Assembly: GCA_015501595.1 (NCBI GenBank)
Contig: JADNRX010000464.1
Location: 1-40,542, forward strand
Direction: 5' to 3'
DNA from: Hymenopellis radicata
Taxonomy: Eukaryota; Basidiomycota; Agaricomycetes; Agaricales; Physalacriaceae
DNA: 40,542 bases
Below, one piece after another: positions 10,336-20,593 of this stretch. Position 1 is the first letter of the stretch; the number at the start of each line of letters is the position of its first letter. Both the position numbers and the translations under genes were made by a program. The notes beneath the pieces were generated by a model. The model had not been told where the DNA came from, ran no database searches, and saw only the letters and a list, made by a program, of their open reading frames with translations.

Positions 10336-11390
10336 AAATGGGTTGAGAAGTGAGCTTCCTAGGTACCGCGTTAGTCAGTTGGCGGGTGAACGAAACAATG
10401 CACTAAACTCACTCTAAGGAATAGGTGTTGGCGGGTCGGTGGTTATTGGGAGAGAACAGTACAACCAGGCCAGGCCAATTTATTGTTAATACAAAGAGTA
10501 ACAAACAAAAGCGACGTGACATTTCTTTGTTCGCCGTTTTGGGTTGTCTGTCAAGACACTGTGGCCATAGAAATGCACTTGATTTGCCAAAGGCGAGCCT
10601 GAGGTCGTCCTTGGCAAATTAAGAGAAGAGAATCTATGCTTCAGTGTGTGAGTGCCAGTAACTAAAAGTGTGGCGCAATTATGATACCATAATAAATCCT
10701 GCGCGTGACGCGATGGAGAATCCACGACCGAATCCACCAGTTCCATAGGTGACTCTGTGAAACGTTTCTCTTCGAGCAAGGCTACAACCCCCGGAACTGA
10801 GGATGAGGTGATCGCTGAATGAAATTTAGCGGTGATGATGACACGAAGAGATGAATAATTCTGTAAGTTCCATTCTAAGACATGGACAGTATGGATCAGG
10901 AAAAGTACAGACCTCATTTCCTGTCTGACGGTAAGATGATGTATGCCACTACGAGAAATGACAGGTGCCCAGAGAGCAAGACCCGGCGGAACTAGAGGTA
11001 CTCCACGAGAGGAACCGAATCTTCCGCCGGAGTCGACAACGCGTCAGATGCCCATGAGTAGTCTGTCTGTTAATGTGAGGCAGAGTGGACCAGGACTAGA
11101 CGGAGAGCGTCGAGCGCTAGTGTTGCCCTCGACTGGATCGTTCTGGAAGGGGCCCTGTCAGTCTAGTCGAACGTGAGCCAAAATTTGACGAAGGATGAGC
11201 ACGCCTTATGAGCGTCGCAACTTGCGAGAGGAGACGAGACACTGTGGAAGGGAAAGATCTTCCGGCAAACACCGATGATACACGTTGCCGCATTTATCAT
11301 GAAAATCCACGCGTACCAGACGCATACCGCACTAAGTCTCAACATGCTATTCTCTACGACCCATAAGTGGCTTCTGGAACCATCAAGTGT
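10336..11390. other. Intergenic region, A1 upstream sequence and arm end
   Basis: 10336-10960 is recognisably the inverted counterpart of about 27870-28487, with small indels; similarity fades at about 11,000. The minus-strand open frame 10917-10486 is not preserved as a frame in the other arm, so it is not called. Nothing was recognised in 11,010-11,390. Confidence 0.5.
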
Positions 11391-12240
11391 CTAAGTAATA
11401 CTACAGCAAGTTATCTCACTCTTTGCCCGATTAGTGACTTTATCGACACACTCACTCTCTTCCTTCGCGTCCCACTCTAAAACTCCTGCTGCAATCAGAG
11501 CCCGCAGCAACATCGAATTTTGAGCGAGGTACTCTGCCAGAGCAGCTGGAGACGTACTACCCATGATCTCCAAAGTCTTGATGCCGCGGCGGTCCAATGA
11601 CAAGCTATAGTCCCTGGGCGGCGCGCCATGCCCAAGCATCGGGATCAACGCATACGGCGAAGCCCCAGACCGGCTCCACGTCTTCCACACCGACCCATCC
11701 TTCTTCGCGTTCGAACCAGCATCCTTCCATACCTGGAAACGCATCATCGAATACGACCAAATCGCGCCTGATCGCCTTGATTCCGCGCGTCTGGTCAGAG
11801 TCGGGAGGCGCATAGCCGGGATTCACGCTGAATATTCCACCGACGACGACATAATTGTCATTGGGAGGTACCCCGCGCCAGAGGGAGAAGTCGCGTTCGT
11901 TGCCGGACCCAGCGTCGTCCCACACCTTTTCCCAAGACGCAACATCTCTGAGCGCATCATCTTCAATAGCGTGGACGATCATGCCCATGGGCGCATCGTG
12001 CTTGTTATATTCGGCACCTTGCCCAAGGTAGTACCAGTCACTCTCGACTGCCGAACGAGTCAACAGTGATAGCGCGGAGAAGGAGACTGACTTACGATCC
12101 GGGCGCCAGCTGGATAGGTCGGTCTTCGCTCCAGAACCCGAGTCGTCTGCCATCTTGTTCGAGAATCTGACATATTTGTACACCAAAGCAGCCGATGGCA
12201 CGTTTCGAACATGAGCTTTGTCGACGGCAGGGTCTTCCAT
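11391..12240 (-). pseudogene. Vps62-family protein gene with a frameshift
   Basis: ATG at 12240-12238, exon to 12096, a 48-nt GTAAGT...CGGCAG intron (12095-12048), then the second exon. Splicing yields WRPDLESDWYYLGQ, which fits the repeat pattern of the Vps62 family. Three repeats are visible: DSGSGAKTDLSSWRP, WEKVWDDAGSGNERDFSLWR and VWKDAGSNAKKDGSVWK. Vps62 relatives are linked to vacuolar protein sorting in yeast, but the molecular role is poorly known. Between the second and third repeats (about 11735, at the end of LVVFDDAF) the frame shifts by one base. The third repeat and the C-terminus (to the stop at 11391) continue in another frame. No plausible intron repairs this. It is either a decaying gene or a sequence error. 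Confidence 0.65.
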
Positions 12241-12894
12241 GAGTGCGTGCGCTGGGGAAAGATGTCGACTGGTCAGGCGTCTGACCAGTATTTATACGCA
12301 ACCTACAAGCCGAATTACAGTTGGGGCTTGTGATTTCGCGAGATTCTTGAGTAATTCATCTAGGACAGAAGCTCAAGCGACTCCGTGGCGCGTTTCCCTA
12401 GGGGCTTGTCCGGTTTCCTACTAATTACCGAGCGTTGGGCCTCGTTGTTCTGGAGGGGGGCTTCGTTTGCCTATGCAGACATTAGCTGGATGGACTTGGA
12501 ATCCTGACTTGAGAGAGGTCTAGAGAGGTATCAAGAGATGGCGGCAACAGGAAAAGATCTTCCGGCAAATGCCGTGCCAGACAGCCTTCTACTTCTTCGA
12601 CCTTATTCAACCCACATCTATTCATTCAGCGTTAATCGTCCGAGTTCGAAACCAGCACGATTTCGCCAACAACCGCGGGGCTTCCGGGGCTCCAACCCGA
12701 AATCATTGGGACCGTATGATAAGTACAAGGTGGGTAAAAAATCGAATGAGAAAAGTAAAGTGACGAGAAGGAATACGCAGCTATAGGTACAATATAAGTG
12801 ATACAGCTGGAGACTTAGATGTGAGGGAAATAAATTACTCTCCTACTCATAAATACATACAGTATGTCACACACTCCGCTAACAGACCTCCATA
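12241..12894. other. Intergenic region between Vps62-like gene and F-box C1
   Basis: No gene recognised. 12241-12450 is the likely promoter of the Vps62-like gene. 12780-12894 is the C1 3' region, which resembles the 3' region of remnant C4 (about 33395-33480 read on the plus strand). Confidence 0.4.
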
Positions 12895-14697
12895 TCAGTA
12901 CGTCGCCACAAGCGCGTCGATCAACCCCTTCCCACACAAATCGTTCCACTGCGCCCTATCCTTACGACACAAATGCGGAAAAGCCCTAACAGGCATCCAA
13001 AACTGCCCGCGCATCCTCACAACCTCCAACGCACCGTGACCACACTCTGCACGCATAGCGACCACATCCAAAAACACCTTGCTGATGAACTTCCAGCTCG
13101 GGTTCGACCCCTTAGCAGACAAGCGAATACACAGCGTCTTCAGCCGCGGGACATACTTCACATTGTCACCTTCAATCTCTCCCAGAACGCGCGTCAACAA
13201 AGACATCTTGTCGTTGACACTGGGCAGCCCCCCAGACGAGATCGACAGCGTCCGCAGATCCGGGACAAGTCCAAGCAGCACACCCATCGAGTGCTCGTCC
13301 CACCCTGCGCAGTGCAGATGAAGAGAGGTAAGACGACAACGCGAGTGCTGGAGGAAGCTGATAACACAGGAGAGCAAACCCGGAATGAAATTCGGACCAT
13401 CTGAACCGACGTCCAAGCTGGTGAGGTTGGGCAGGGAGACGAGGCGCAGGCAGTCCCCCTCACCGACGCGTAGGAATGTGACATTCGCGTGAACTAATCG
13501 AGGAGTATCGGGTGGAAGAAACGCGGACCATGGAATAATAGCACCAAACGTTTGTCTACAACAGACATCGACGGTGGTCAGATTGCAAAAGTCACCAAGG
13601 ATATCGGACAATGAAGGAGTGTTAATGACCTTATCGGGGTAATTCCCGACTCGCAGATACTGAATGTTCTGCTTGACACGAGAATCCAACACCACCTGCT
13701 CAAGCTGGACACAACACAAGTCCACTCGCGTGAGCTTCGGCGCGATCTCAAACGCAGAGATCACATCGGTGCGCTCAGATCCGCCACGCTCCAAGTCGAG
13801 TCGCATGGACACCAGTTGCGGAACGCGTCCACGGACGTTCCCAAGGAGCTGCGCGTCAGCCAGTGTCATTTCCAAAAACTCGGCGGATCGCCACCTCGAC
13901 GAGTACTGCATTAGCACTATAAGCAGTTCCTCGTCAACAAATCCACAGCCGCATGTGAACACAAAGTCCAAAGGAACACTGCGAGAGCGCTTCAGCACCT
14001 CGCGGAGGCGGGACACGACGCCTCGCGACAAATCCACTAATCTTGACACGACGCCTTGCGACAAGTCCAGTAATCTTGGTACAGAAACGAGGACCCGAGA
14101 CCACAGCCATGGACAGGACTGGGATGCGTGGTGCCATAGTTGGCATACCTGGCCGACCGCGTAAACGGGATCCTGCGGATTGAAGACATCTACCTGGGCG
14201 TCATGAGTACGGACGAAGAGGAAAACCTCCTGCCAGATCTCTTGTGGTATTCGACGGACAGCCGAATTTACGGAGTGGACTCGCTCTCGAAGACACTGCA
14301 GATCTGCACGCTGTGTCTTTTGCTCTTCTATGGATACAGACTGTTTCGATGGCATGCGCAAGGGTGCCGCGGAAATATGGGCTATGGCAGTGGAGGCAAG
14401 AGAGATTGTGGCGTCTAATCGGGCAACGTGGTCGTCTATAAGACGGCCACATTCTGAGATAATGACGGAGTCCTGTGATGATGGTGCATCGTTGGTCTGA
14501 AGGAGGTGCTGAATGGTTATGAGGCTGCGTTGAACGTTTGGCGGAAGACATGTCAGACGCAACAAGGCTTGCTGAATGTCCTTCGACGTAGAGGTCGTGT
14601 CGTCGGGTGACGGATTTACACTCACGACAATGCGAAATGGCGCCGACGCGGTTGGAGTGCGGGAGAGCTGGTTGTTGCTAGTTGGGCTTGAAGACAT
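12895..14697 (-). CDS. F-box/LRR-like protein C1
   Basis: One exon, about 600 residues from ATG at 14697. That ATG is chosen because the paralogue C2 starts with the same MSS context. A longer in-frame extension to 14802 reads through what looks like a 5'UTR intron (GTATGTCTTG donor shared with C2). A Ser/Thr-rich leader is followed by TIQHLLQTND and LIDDHVARLDA blocks shared with C2, then the F-box (VRRIPQEIWQEVFLFV ... VGQVCQLWHHASQSCPWLWSR) at about 147-201. A 33-bp in-frame tandem duplication (14012-14077) comes next, and then leucine-rich segments such as LVSLPNLTSLDVG and LQHSRCRLTSLHLH. It is divergent from C2 across a 1.5-kb spacer. Putative SCF substrate receptor with unknown target. 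Confidence 0.85.
   Translation of the reverse strand: MSSSPTSNNQLSRTPTASAPFRIVVSVNPSPDDTTSTSKDIQQALLRLTCLPPNVQRSLITIQHLLQTNDAPSSQDSVIISECGRLIDDHVARLDATISLASTAIAHISAAPLRMPSKQSVSIEEQKTQRADLQCLRERVHSVNSAVRRIPQEIWQEVFLFVRTHDAQVDVFNPQDPVYAVGQVCQLWHHASQSCPWLWSRVLVSVPRLLDLSQGVVSRLVDLSRGVVSRLREVLKRSRSVPLDFVFTCGCGFVDEELLIVLMQYSSRWRSAEFLEMTLADAQLLGNVRGRVPQLVSMRLDLERGGSERTDVISAFEIAPKLTRVDLCCVQLEQVVLDSRVKQNIQYLRVGNYPDKVINTPSLSDILGDFCNLTTVDVCCRQTFGAIIPWSAFLPPDTPRLVHANVTFLRVGEGDCLRLVSLPNLTSLDVGSDGPNFIPGLLSCVISFLQHSRCRLTSLHLHCAGWDEHSMGVLLGLVPDLRTLSISSGGLPSVNDKMSLLTRVLGEIEGDNVKYVPRLKTLCIRLSAKGSNPSWKFISKVFLDVVAMRAECGHGALEVVRMRGQFWMPVRAFPHLCRKDRAQWNDLCGKGLIDALVATY
14012..14077 (-). repeat. 33-bp tandem duplication inside F-box C1
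   Basis: Two 33-bp units (14012-14044 and 14045-14077) differ at a few bases and duplicate 11 residues, read as VDLSRGVVSRL in one copy and a near-identical segment in the other. C2 has only one version (LKLSWCVSRL). The insertion stays in frame just after the F-box. Confidence 0.85.
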
Positions 14698-14833
14698 TAT
14701 GATAGCTGAGTTTTGTCGCATTCTAGCTTCCATGTCAGTCAGAAATACGTTGAAATAAACAAGACATACCGCGCCGCTGAGATTGAGTGTTGGGGGAAAC
14801 AAAGAGGATAACAGTCATGAGAGTGAGATACCG

Positions 14834-14841
14834 CTCTTATA
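14834..14841 (-). promoter_or_regulatory. TATA-like element of F-box C1
   Basis: TATAAGAG on the minus strand, about 140 nt before the C1 ATG, in a block (about 14760-15016) that matches the C2 upstream region base for base over long runs, including GATTTGGCGTCTTC just before it. Conservation between the divergent genes supports a working promoter. Confidence 0.6.
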
Positions 14842-15016
14842 GACATCGAAGACGCCAAATCAAAACAAACAGAGTGAGCCATTGTTCAACTGTTCAATGT
14901 TCGGAAGAGGTAACTGCCGCCCCCATTGCAAATTATAACGGCGCATCAGCGTGGTCCACATGCACAATGGGATTGGACACCTTTCGATCTATAAACAAGC
15001 AAACATGGAGCGAGAC

Positions 15017-15900
15017 GGGCATTTGAAGGGCAGCCTGGCATGCAGGATTAACCCGCTACAATGGTGAGAAGTGCGTCCATGTCACGAATGAATAAGTCCG
15101 AAGACTCGAAGGTCCGAAGGTAGATTATTCCAGGCTGAGAAGGGCGATCAGGACTGCGAGCTGTAGGATGGCCTCATTCGGTGTGACGAGGATACAAGGC
15201 ATTGAGAGAACAAAATTTCGACTGCAGGGGACGTAGGAGAAAATCGAGCCTTGTTTCCGACGACGACGTCTGTAGCAGTGAGCGAGTTGGCCGACATGAT
15301 GGGACGGAAATAAAGCTGAGCGGCAAATGCCGGTCATGTCTTGAAAAGGACGACCATCATCGACAACACGACCGATATCTGTTTACTTCACGGCTGAAGG
15401 CGTACGCCAATCGACCTCGTCCCAAGCTGGAGTTGGGCAACCATACTGATATCAACCAACGCCTATAACGATGGCGGGCTACGGATCCTTCTTAAGGCAG
15501 GCAATTCTTCGACTCGTAATTCCCACTGGCGGGCACATCGGTTGGAACACCAGCTCTGACCTTGTGCCCATTTCCAGCATTTGCTCCATACTGCTTCCCC
15601 TAATGACGCGGCTATATCTCATCATCTTAACGAAGCCCGCCGTTAACTTAAGCAAATTCGGAAAGAGCATCGAGAAAGATCTCTATTACTTGGACCAACG
15701 CGAAAACAGTTCACATCGTACCCATCCCCGCTGGTGTTACCAAGGATGGCGTGTCATACTTAATTTGCAGATTGGTTTCAAACATTCCCGATAAGCATTT
15801 TCATGAACACGGTTTTTCTTTAATGAACTGGTAAGGTAGTCTGTTCAATCCATGTCTGTTTCCTAAACCTCATAATAGAGGAAGTAATGATGGTGTTTAT
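15017..15900. other. Spacer between the divergent C1/C2 promoters
   Basis: No gene recognised. It contains repeat R4 (15285-15590). The sequence around 15125-15337 on the minus strand shares its start (MTGICR-ALFPS when translated) with 32246 onward, a repeat rather than a gene. Confidence 0.5.
15285..15590. repeat. Dispersed repeat R, copy R4 (shortened)
   Basis: Contains, in the same order as the left-arm copy, a CGGAAATAAAG...GCCGGTCATG segment (also in R2 inverted), TAATTCCCACTGGCGG and TTTCCAGCATTTGCT. It lies between the two promoters of C1 and C2, close to the symmetry centre of that pair. Confidence 0.5.
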
Positions 15901-16069
15901 GGTGCCCTTCGAATGTGCGTCTCGCTCCTTGTTTGCTTGTTAGGTGAGGATCGAAAACTTGACCATTGTGGACACCATTATGATTTCAAATAGCGATCGT
16001 TACCTGTTTGAACGTTTAACAGCAAACAATGGATCGCTCTGTTTGTTTCGATTTGGCGTCTTCAACGTC

Positions 16070-16077
16070 TATAAGAG
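16070..16077 (+). promoter_or_regulatory. TATA-like element of F-box C2
   Basis: TATAAGAG 131 nt before the C2 ATG, within a region (15908-16200) that mirrors the C1 upstream region. A GTATGTCTTG sequence at about 16139 with AG acceptors shortly before the ATG suggests a 5'UTR intron shared with C1. Confidence 0.6.
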
Positions 16078-16200
16078 GGAGCGCACACTTCCGTGACCGT
16101 CATCCTCTTTGTTTCTGCCAGTCGACTCCAACTATCCTGTATGTCTTGTTTATGTTCATCTTATTTTCGACTGATAGGATTCCAACAGAACTCAGCTATC

Positions 16201-17892
16201 ATGTCTTCGACTCGGAGCTCGAGTAGCGATAATCAGCTCTTTAGCAGGCCACCCGCGCCGGCGCCATCCAGCATCGTCGCAAGTGGAAATTCGACGCCCT
16301 TCATTCAACAACCCTTGTCACTTCCGACATGTCTCCCCTCAAACATTCAAGGCCCTATCATAACCATTCAACATCTCCTTCATACCAATCACCCGCCTTC
16401 CCCGCAGGACTCTGTTGTGATCTCGGAGGTTATCCGTCTCATAGACGACCAGGTTGCACGATTGGACACCGCGATGGCTCTTCCTTCGACTGCTCTACCC
16501 CATATTTCCACGAGACCCTTTCGCGTGCCATGGCACCAGTCTGCATCCCGCGACGAGCAAAAGACACAGCGCGCGGACGTGCGGCGCCTTCGAGCGCAGA
16601 TCCAATCGCTCAATTCGACTGTACGTCGATTACCGCCAGAGATCTGGCAGGAGGTCTTCCTCTTCGTCCGGAATCATGAAGCGGAAGTGGATGTCTTTAG
16701 TCTGCTCGATCCCGTCTACATGGTTGGCCAGGTGTGCCAACTGTGGCGCCGCCTATCGCAGTCCTGCCCTCGCCTGTGGTCTCGGTTCCTCGTTTCCTCG
16801 ACCAAGTTACTGAAGTTGTCGTGGTGTGTGTCCCGCCTTCGCATGGTGCTGGAGCGTACAGGCAGTGTTCCCCTCGACTTCACATTCTCATACCGACGGG
16901 GCGGAAGATATAGCGACACGCGGGAGGCGCCCGTGGAACTGCTTACCCTGTTGATGCAATATTCGTCCCAGTGGCGATCCGCCGAGTTCAGAGCCATAAC
17001 GTTTGCGGAGGCACTCCTCCTTGAGAATGTTCGCGGACGAGTTCCGGAGATACGTTCAGTGCAGCTAAGCCTAGACCGGGAGGAATTTGAACCTGAGCAG
17101 ACAGATATGATATCGGCGTTCGAGATCGCGCCGAAGCTCTCGCAAGTGGTGTTGGGCACTCTCCCACTTGGACATGTGTTACTTGACTCGGGTGCCAAAC
17201 AGCTGCTACAGTATCTGAGGCTCGAGCATCACGAACGTTCCGATCTGGTGTACGCACACGGCACCCCCTCGTTGTCTGCAATTCTTCACGACTATCCCAA
17301 TCTCACGGCCGTTCGTATCTCCTTCGAGGCCGTTCGGGAATCCCGTGTCCTTGCACGGCCAACACCCCCTCCGCCGAGCGCGCCTCGCTCTGTCTACCCC
17401 AAGCTCACATCCCTCGCTGTCTCGGAGGTTGAGTGCCTCAACCACATCTCGCTGCCCAACCTCGTCGATTTGCACGCGGGCTTACACGCCAGGGAGTACA
17501 TCCCCGGACTGCTTCCCTGTACCATCGCCCTCCTCCAGCACTCGCGCTGCAGCCTTTCGTCTCTGCGTCTCCACTATCCGGAATGGGACGCGGCGTCGTT
17601 GGGTGCGCTGCTGGAGCTCGTTCCGAACCTGGAGGCACTGTCGATCTTGTTTGGGGGCAGAGGCGTTGATGACATGCTGCACATCTTGATGCAGTATCTG
17701 GGAGAGCAAGACGGCGGTGGTGGCAGGCTGAGATATGTCCCTCGCCTGAAGACGCTGTTCATCCCGGTTGTTTCAGAGAAACCGCCCACTGCCCAGGTGG
17801 ACCTTCATCGATCCGGCTTTTTTGGATATGGTCTCCATGCGCGCCGCGCGGCGCGGTGGATTGGAGGTTGTTCGCCTGCGCGGCAATTGTGA
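16201..17892 (+). CDS. F-box/LRR-like protein C2, C-terminus shifted out of frame
   Basis: Single exon from ATG 16201, 563 residues to the stop at 17892. An in-frame upstream Met at 16093 lies in the presumed 5'UTR. Domain order matches C1: Ser-rich leader, TIQHLLHTNHPPS, LIDDQVARLD, then F-box (VRRLPPEIWQEVFLFV ... VGQVCQLWRRLSQSCPRLWSR) near residues 140-195, then leucine-rich segments and LLQHSRCSLSSLRLHY. From about 17770 the residues that match C1 and C3 (PRWTFIDPAFLDMV...) are read in another frame ending at 17983. The last 40 residues of the encoded protein are therefore unrelated to the family. One base in this stretch decides whether the gene is intact. Otherwise it is a putative SCF substrate receptor. 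Confidence 0.7.
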   Translation: MSSTRSSSSDNQLFSRPPAPAPSSIVASGNSTPFIQQPLSLPTCLPSNIQGPIITIQHLLHTNHPPSPQDSVVISEVIRLIDDQVARLDTAMALPSTALPHISTRPFRVPWHQSASRDEQKTQRADVRRLRAQIQSLNSTVRRLPPEIWQEVFLFVRNHEAEVDVFSLLDPVYMVGQVCQLWRRLSQSCPRLWSRFLVSSTKLLKLSWCVSRLRMVLERTGSVPLDFTFSYRRGGRYSDTREAPVELLTLLMQYSSQWRSAEFRAITFAEALLLENVRGRVPEIRSVQLSLDREEFEPEQTDMISAFEIAPKLSQVVLGTLPLGHVLLDSGAKQLLQYLRLEHHERSDLVYAHGTPSLSAILHDYPNLTAVRISFEAVRESRVLARPTPPPPSAPRSVYPKLTSLAVSEVECLNHISLPNLVDLHAGLHAREYIPGLLPCTIALLQHSRCSLSSLRLHYPEWDAASLGALLELVPNLEALSILFGGRGVDDMLHILMQYLGEQDGGGGRLRYVPRLKTLFIPVVSEKPPTAQVDLHRSGFFGYGLHARRAARWIGGCSPARQL

Positions 17893-17983
17893 CGTTATGG
17901 GGATGTTCCCGAATCCCGCGTTTGATTGGGAGCAATGGGAGTATATGCATGAAAGCGGTTTGCTTGATGTGTCTCAGCTGTGA

Positions 17984-18447
17984 GTTATTTAGACTGATCG
18001 TTATGTACTTGTGTGGCGTTTTGTTTTTGTTTAGAGAGAGTAATTTATCTTTTCAAGGTGGACCTTGAAGTATCAGATGAGCGCGTATATCTGGTGAATA
18101 TGTAGTAAAGCACTCTATGTGCCCTCTCTATCCGACGTGGCAATTCGCCCCGAGGCTCGACTCGGAGAAGTTGTCCGTCGAGCATGACTCTGACATCCTT
18201 TTCGGGATGCTACACGTCGTTCGAGCACGAGCCAAGGACTGACTAGAGTGACTCGGAAGTTCTGGAATTGCGTGTGATTATTCAAGACTGCCAGTACTCG
18301 TTTCATTCTTTACTGAACTACTGTACATGAACTTCTCCAAAATTCCACATGAGCGCAGAGAGGAATGATATCACCACGAAAAAGTACATTACACTAAGCA
18401 CCGAATCGTGGAAGCATCGAACATGTATGTAGGAACGTAGGAAAGTC
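17984..18447. other. Intergenic region between C2 and B3
   Basis: The tails of two convergent genes; no gene, repeat or RNA recognised. Confidence 0.4.
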
Positions 18448-20288
18448 CTAGAGTACAGCACCTTCAAGCCAATCCCAGCCAGAAAGACTAATATCCAATC
18501 CTTCACGGCGCATCTTGCTCAAAGCAAGGATAACGGTACCGGTAAAATTGGGAAATACCACTCCTATTGAAGGCCGAACTCCAAACAGGAAGCACGCCGT
18601 CCGGAAAGCTCCATTCCCTTCATACCTGCGCGATTGAAGCATTCCGACCAAGTTTGCGCCTACACAGGGCCAGCTCTGGTCCTCCCAAACAATCCGGGAA
18701 AAGACACCAACACTTTCGAGATTCGGGACAAGCCGATGCTGCGCTCGTCCATCCGCCATCTCCGACAAGACCTCTATCAAGTGCAACAGCACACCATCAA
18801 TGCGTGAGACTGGCGTTGCCTTGGAATGAATTACAAGCACCAGATCCTTCAAACATGGGACTAGCTCGAGGATATCTGCGAGGCGAGCCCCCAATAATGA
18901 TGAATCTCGTAAAATGAGGGTTGTAATAGAACACTTGGAGGCGTGTATGAAAGGTGCGAGGAAAGGAAGGGATGATACGGCGCCTCTGTCCGCGACTTCA
19001 AGGAACACGAGGGCAGGAAGAGACACTGAGGCAAGTAGGCCAGGATCCTTGATGGCGAGGTGCATAAGAGATGTATTCGCAATACGTAGTATGACCGGTC
19101 TTGTTTCAACATCGAAATCTGTGGTCTCAACGGAGCTGTCAAGGTGAACAAGATTGGGACAATGTCGGATAACAAAGAGAGGATCGACAGGATCGGGAAA
19201 GTCCGCATATGATCGCCAAGTGAACGACCTGAGCTGTGGGTATGGGAGCTCAAGGTGGGCGGTTTCGACTGTGGCGTGTGTCAGTTTTGGGGCATCCTCA
19301 AATGCACGAATAATGGCGGGGCTGCGATCATTATTAAACGCTATCCCTCCACCTGCGTACAACACCCGGGTCCGCGGCAACCGCCGTCCGAGGGTTCGAG
19401 TCCGACCCGGGTGCTGTACGCAGGTGGAGGGATAGCGTTTAATCGATCATCGTCCACGACTTCTTCCCCGACAAAGGTCAGCCGCTTGAGCTCTGGCACC
19501 TTCCCACGCACACCTAGCAAATGCACGCCAAGATCGACCGAGAGCGTGAACGACGCGCATGCCCAGCGCTCAGAGTGTACCATCAAAACGTCCAATACGT
19601 CCTGTATCCTGCTTCGATCGACAAGGCAACTGCGGTTCGTGAACTCGATGTGGAAGTCTAACGAGCAAGATCCGCTATAGCGCAGGGCAGTTTGGAGAAG
19701 AGCAACAGGATTTCTGGGCCGAGGATCTCCAGCCCTCATATGAGCGTACGTGATCTCAAAGGTTGTCCAAAGATGAGGGCATCGCGAGGCGGCGCGCCAG
19801 CTACGACAGACGCGGCTGACGAGCCAAGCACCTTGAAACGGATCGAGAACCGCAAAGCCTTCGCCATCGCGAGCAAGCTTCAAAAATATTTCCTGTAGAA
19901 CCTCCTTCGGAAACCTTCGCATAGTAGACAGTGCACCCCGAAACTGGCCCAAACGTTCCTGCAACACGGTACGGTCCTTCTCCAATTGTTCGGTCTTTCT
20001 GCGATCCTGGGATGCTGGTATCATACAGGCGAGTTCATCATCGAGACGTGTGATGTGGGAAGAGAGGAAACCACGGTGTTCATTCAAAATGAGGAGGTCA
20101 GCATCGGATGGGGGTTCGTTGGAGGCGAGCAAGTCTTCTATAGGAGCGGAAAGCGTAGGCAGAGCGATTGGACTGTCTTGGAGCGCCTCGGGACGCGTAT
20201 CCTTTGCGCAGGACGACTGGCGTTCCGCCTGGGCAGCGGCAAAGTCAAGAAATCATCCCTGCGAACCAGGAGAAGATTCTCTTACCAT
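18448..20288 (-). pseudogene. F-box/LRR-like protein B3, interrupted by a MITE-like insertion
   Basis: ATG at 20288-20286 is followed at once by an intron (GTAAGA at 20285; best acceptor CGCCAG ending at 20217), then coding sequence like B1. The N-terminal motif TRPEALQDSP is followed by a coiled-coil-like segment, then the F-box (RRFPKEVLQEIFLKL ... SRVCRSWRAASRCPHLW), then leucine-rich segments to the stop at 18448. The frame is broken only at the 111-bp palindromic insertion 19333-19443: the coding sequence before it ends in FVGEEVVDDDR and resumes after it with SPAIIRAFE, which corresponds to LPVIRAFE in B1. Removing the insertion and one target copy restores the frame. It lies downstream of remnant C3 on the same strand, as B2 does relative to C4. 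Confidence 0.8.
19333..19443. mobile_element. 111-bp palindromic MITE-like element
   Basis: It has 40-bp terminal inverted repeats (ATTAAACGCT...) with one mismatch around a 31-bp centre. It is flanked by CGATCAT on both sides (19325-19331 and 19444-19450). An extra T at 19332 makes an 8-bp duplication with one mismatch also possible. It sits in the coding exon of B3, and the uninterrupted paralogue B1 shows the empty site. The centre contains GGTTCGAGTCC (19393-19403), which resembles the B box of RNA polymerase III genes. The superfamily cannot be assigned; 8-bp duplications fit hAT or KDZ elements. Confidence 0.85.
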
Positions 20289-20593
20289 GAGTCTTGGTAC
20301 GATGAAGGAGCAAATACGCGACACAGGGTGGAAGGTCGAAGAGGAAAGACAACAGCATTCACGTGAGACCTGTAAACAGGTGTAAACGTGGCAAGCTGAA
20401 GTAGGGTCCCCTCAAGGACAGGTGAACTAGTAAGTACTCTATTGAAGGTACAAAGTGTCTTGGAAGCCGGTATGTGCAATGCAAGTATACGATAACCAGA
20501 CAAAAAAATAAAGAGAGCTACTGATGTGTAGTAAACAAAATAAATCACTTTACAACTATACATACACACCCTACTTAGTAGCAGACCTTCGTA
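20289..20593. other. Spacer between remnant C3 and B3
   Basis: Matches the spacer between C4 and B2 (about 33395-33836) in patches, for example the TCTGGTT...TATACTT region at about 20475-20500. This supports a common origin of the C-to-B gene order. Confidence 0.5.

Larger units (their letters stand above)
2564..11010 (-). repeat. Left arm of large inverted duplication
   Basis: Read in reverse complement, this stretch matches 27835-37260 in the same gene order: oxidoreductase upstream region, zf-4CXXC_R1 gene, F-box B, repeat R, F-box A and non-coding flank. The outer boundary is sharp at the ATG of the oxidoreductase (2564 here, 37260 in the right arm). The inner boundary fades near 11,000 / 27,840. 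The left arm alone holds remnant E2 and the last zf exon (about 2.88-4.39 kb). It lacks the block found at about 30.87-33.54 kb in the right arm. Confidence 0.85.

Noticed and set aside
10486..10917. Minus-strand 143-codon frame upstream of A1
   Set aside because: The counterpart in the right arm (about 27925-28330) is interrupted and contains no domain; it is conserved as non-coding arm sequence.
16093..16200. 36-residue N-terminal extension of C2
   Set aside because: It reads through the presumed 5'UTR intron and does not match the C1 extension, whereas similarity begins at MSS (16201 / 14697).
19393..19403. Possible tRNA gene because of a GGTTCGAGTCC B box
   Set aside because: No A box, anticodon arm or acceptor stem fits around it; the sequence is the centre of the MITE-like element.
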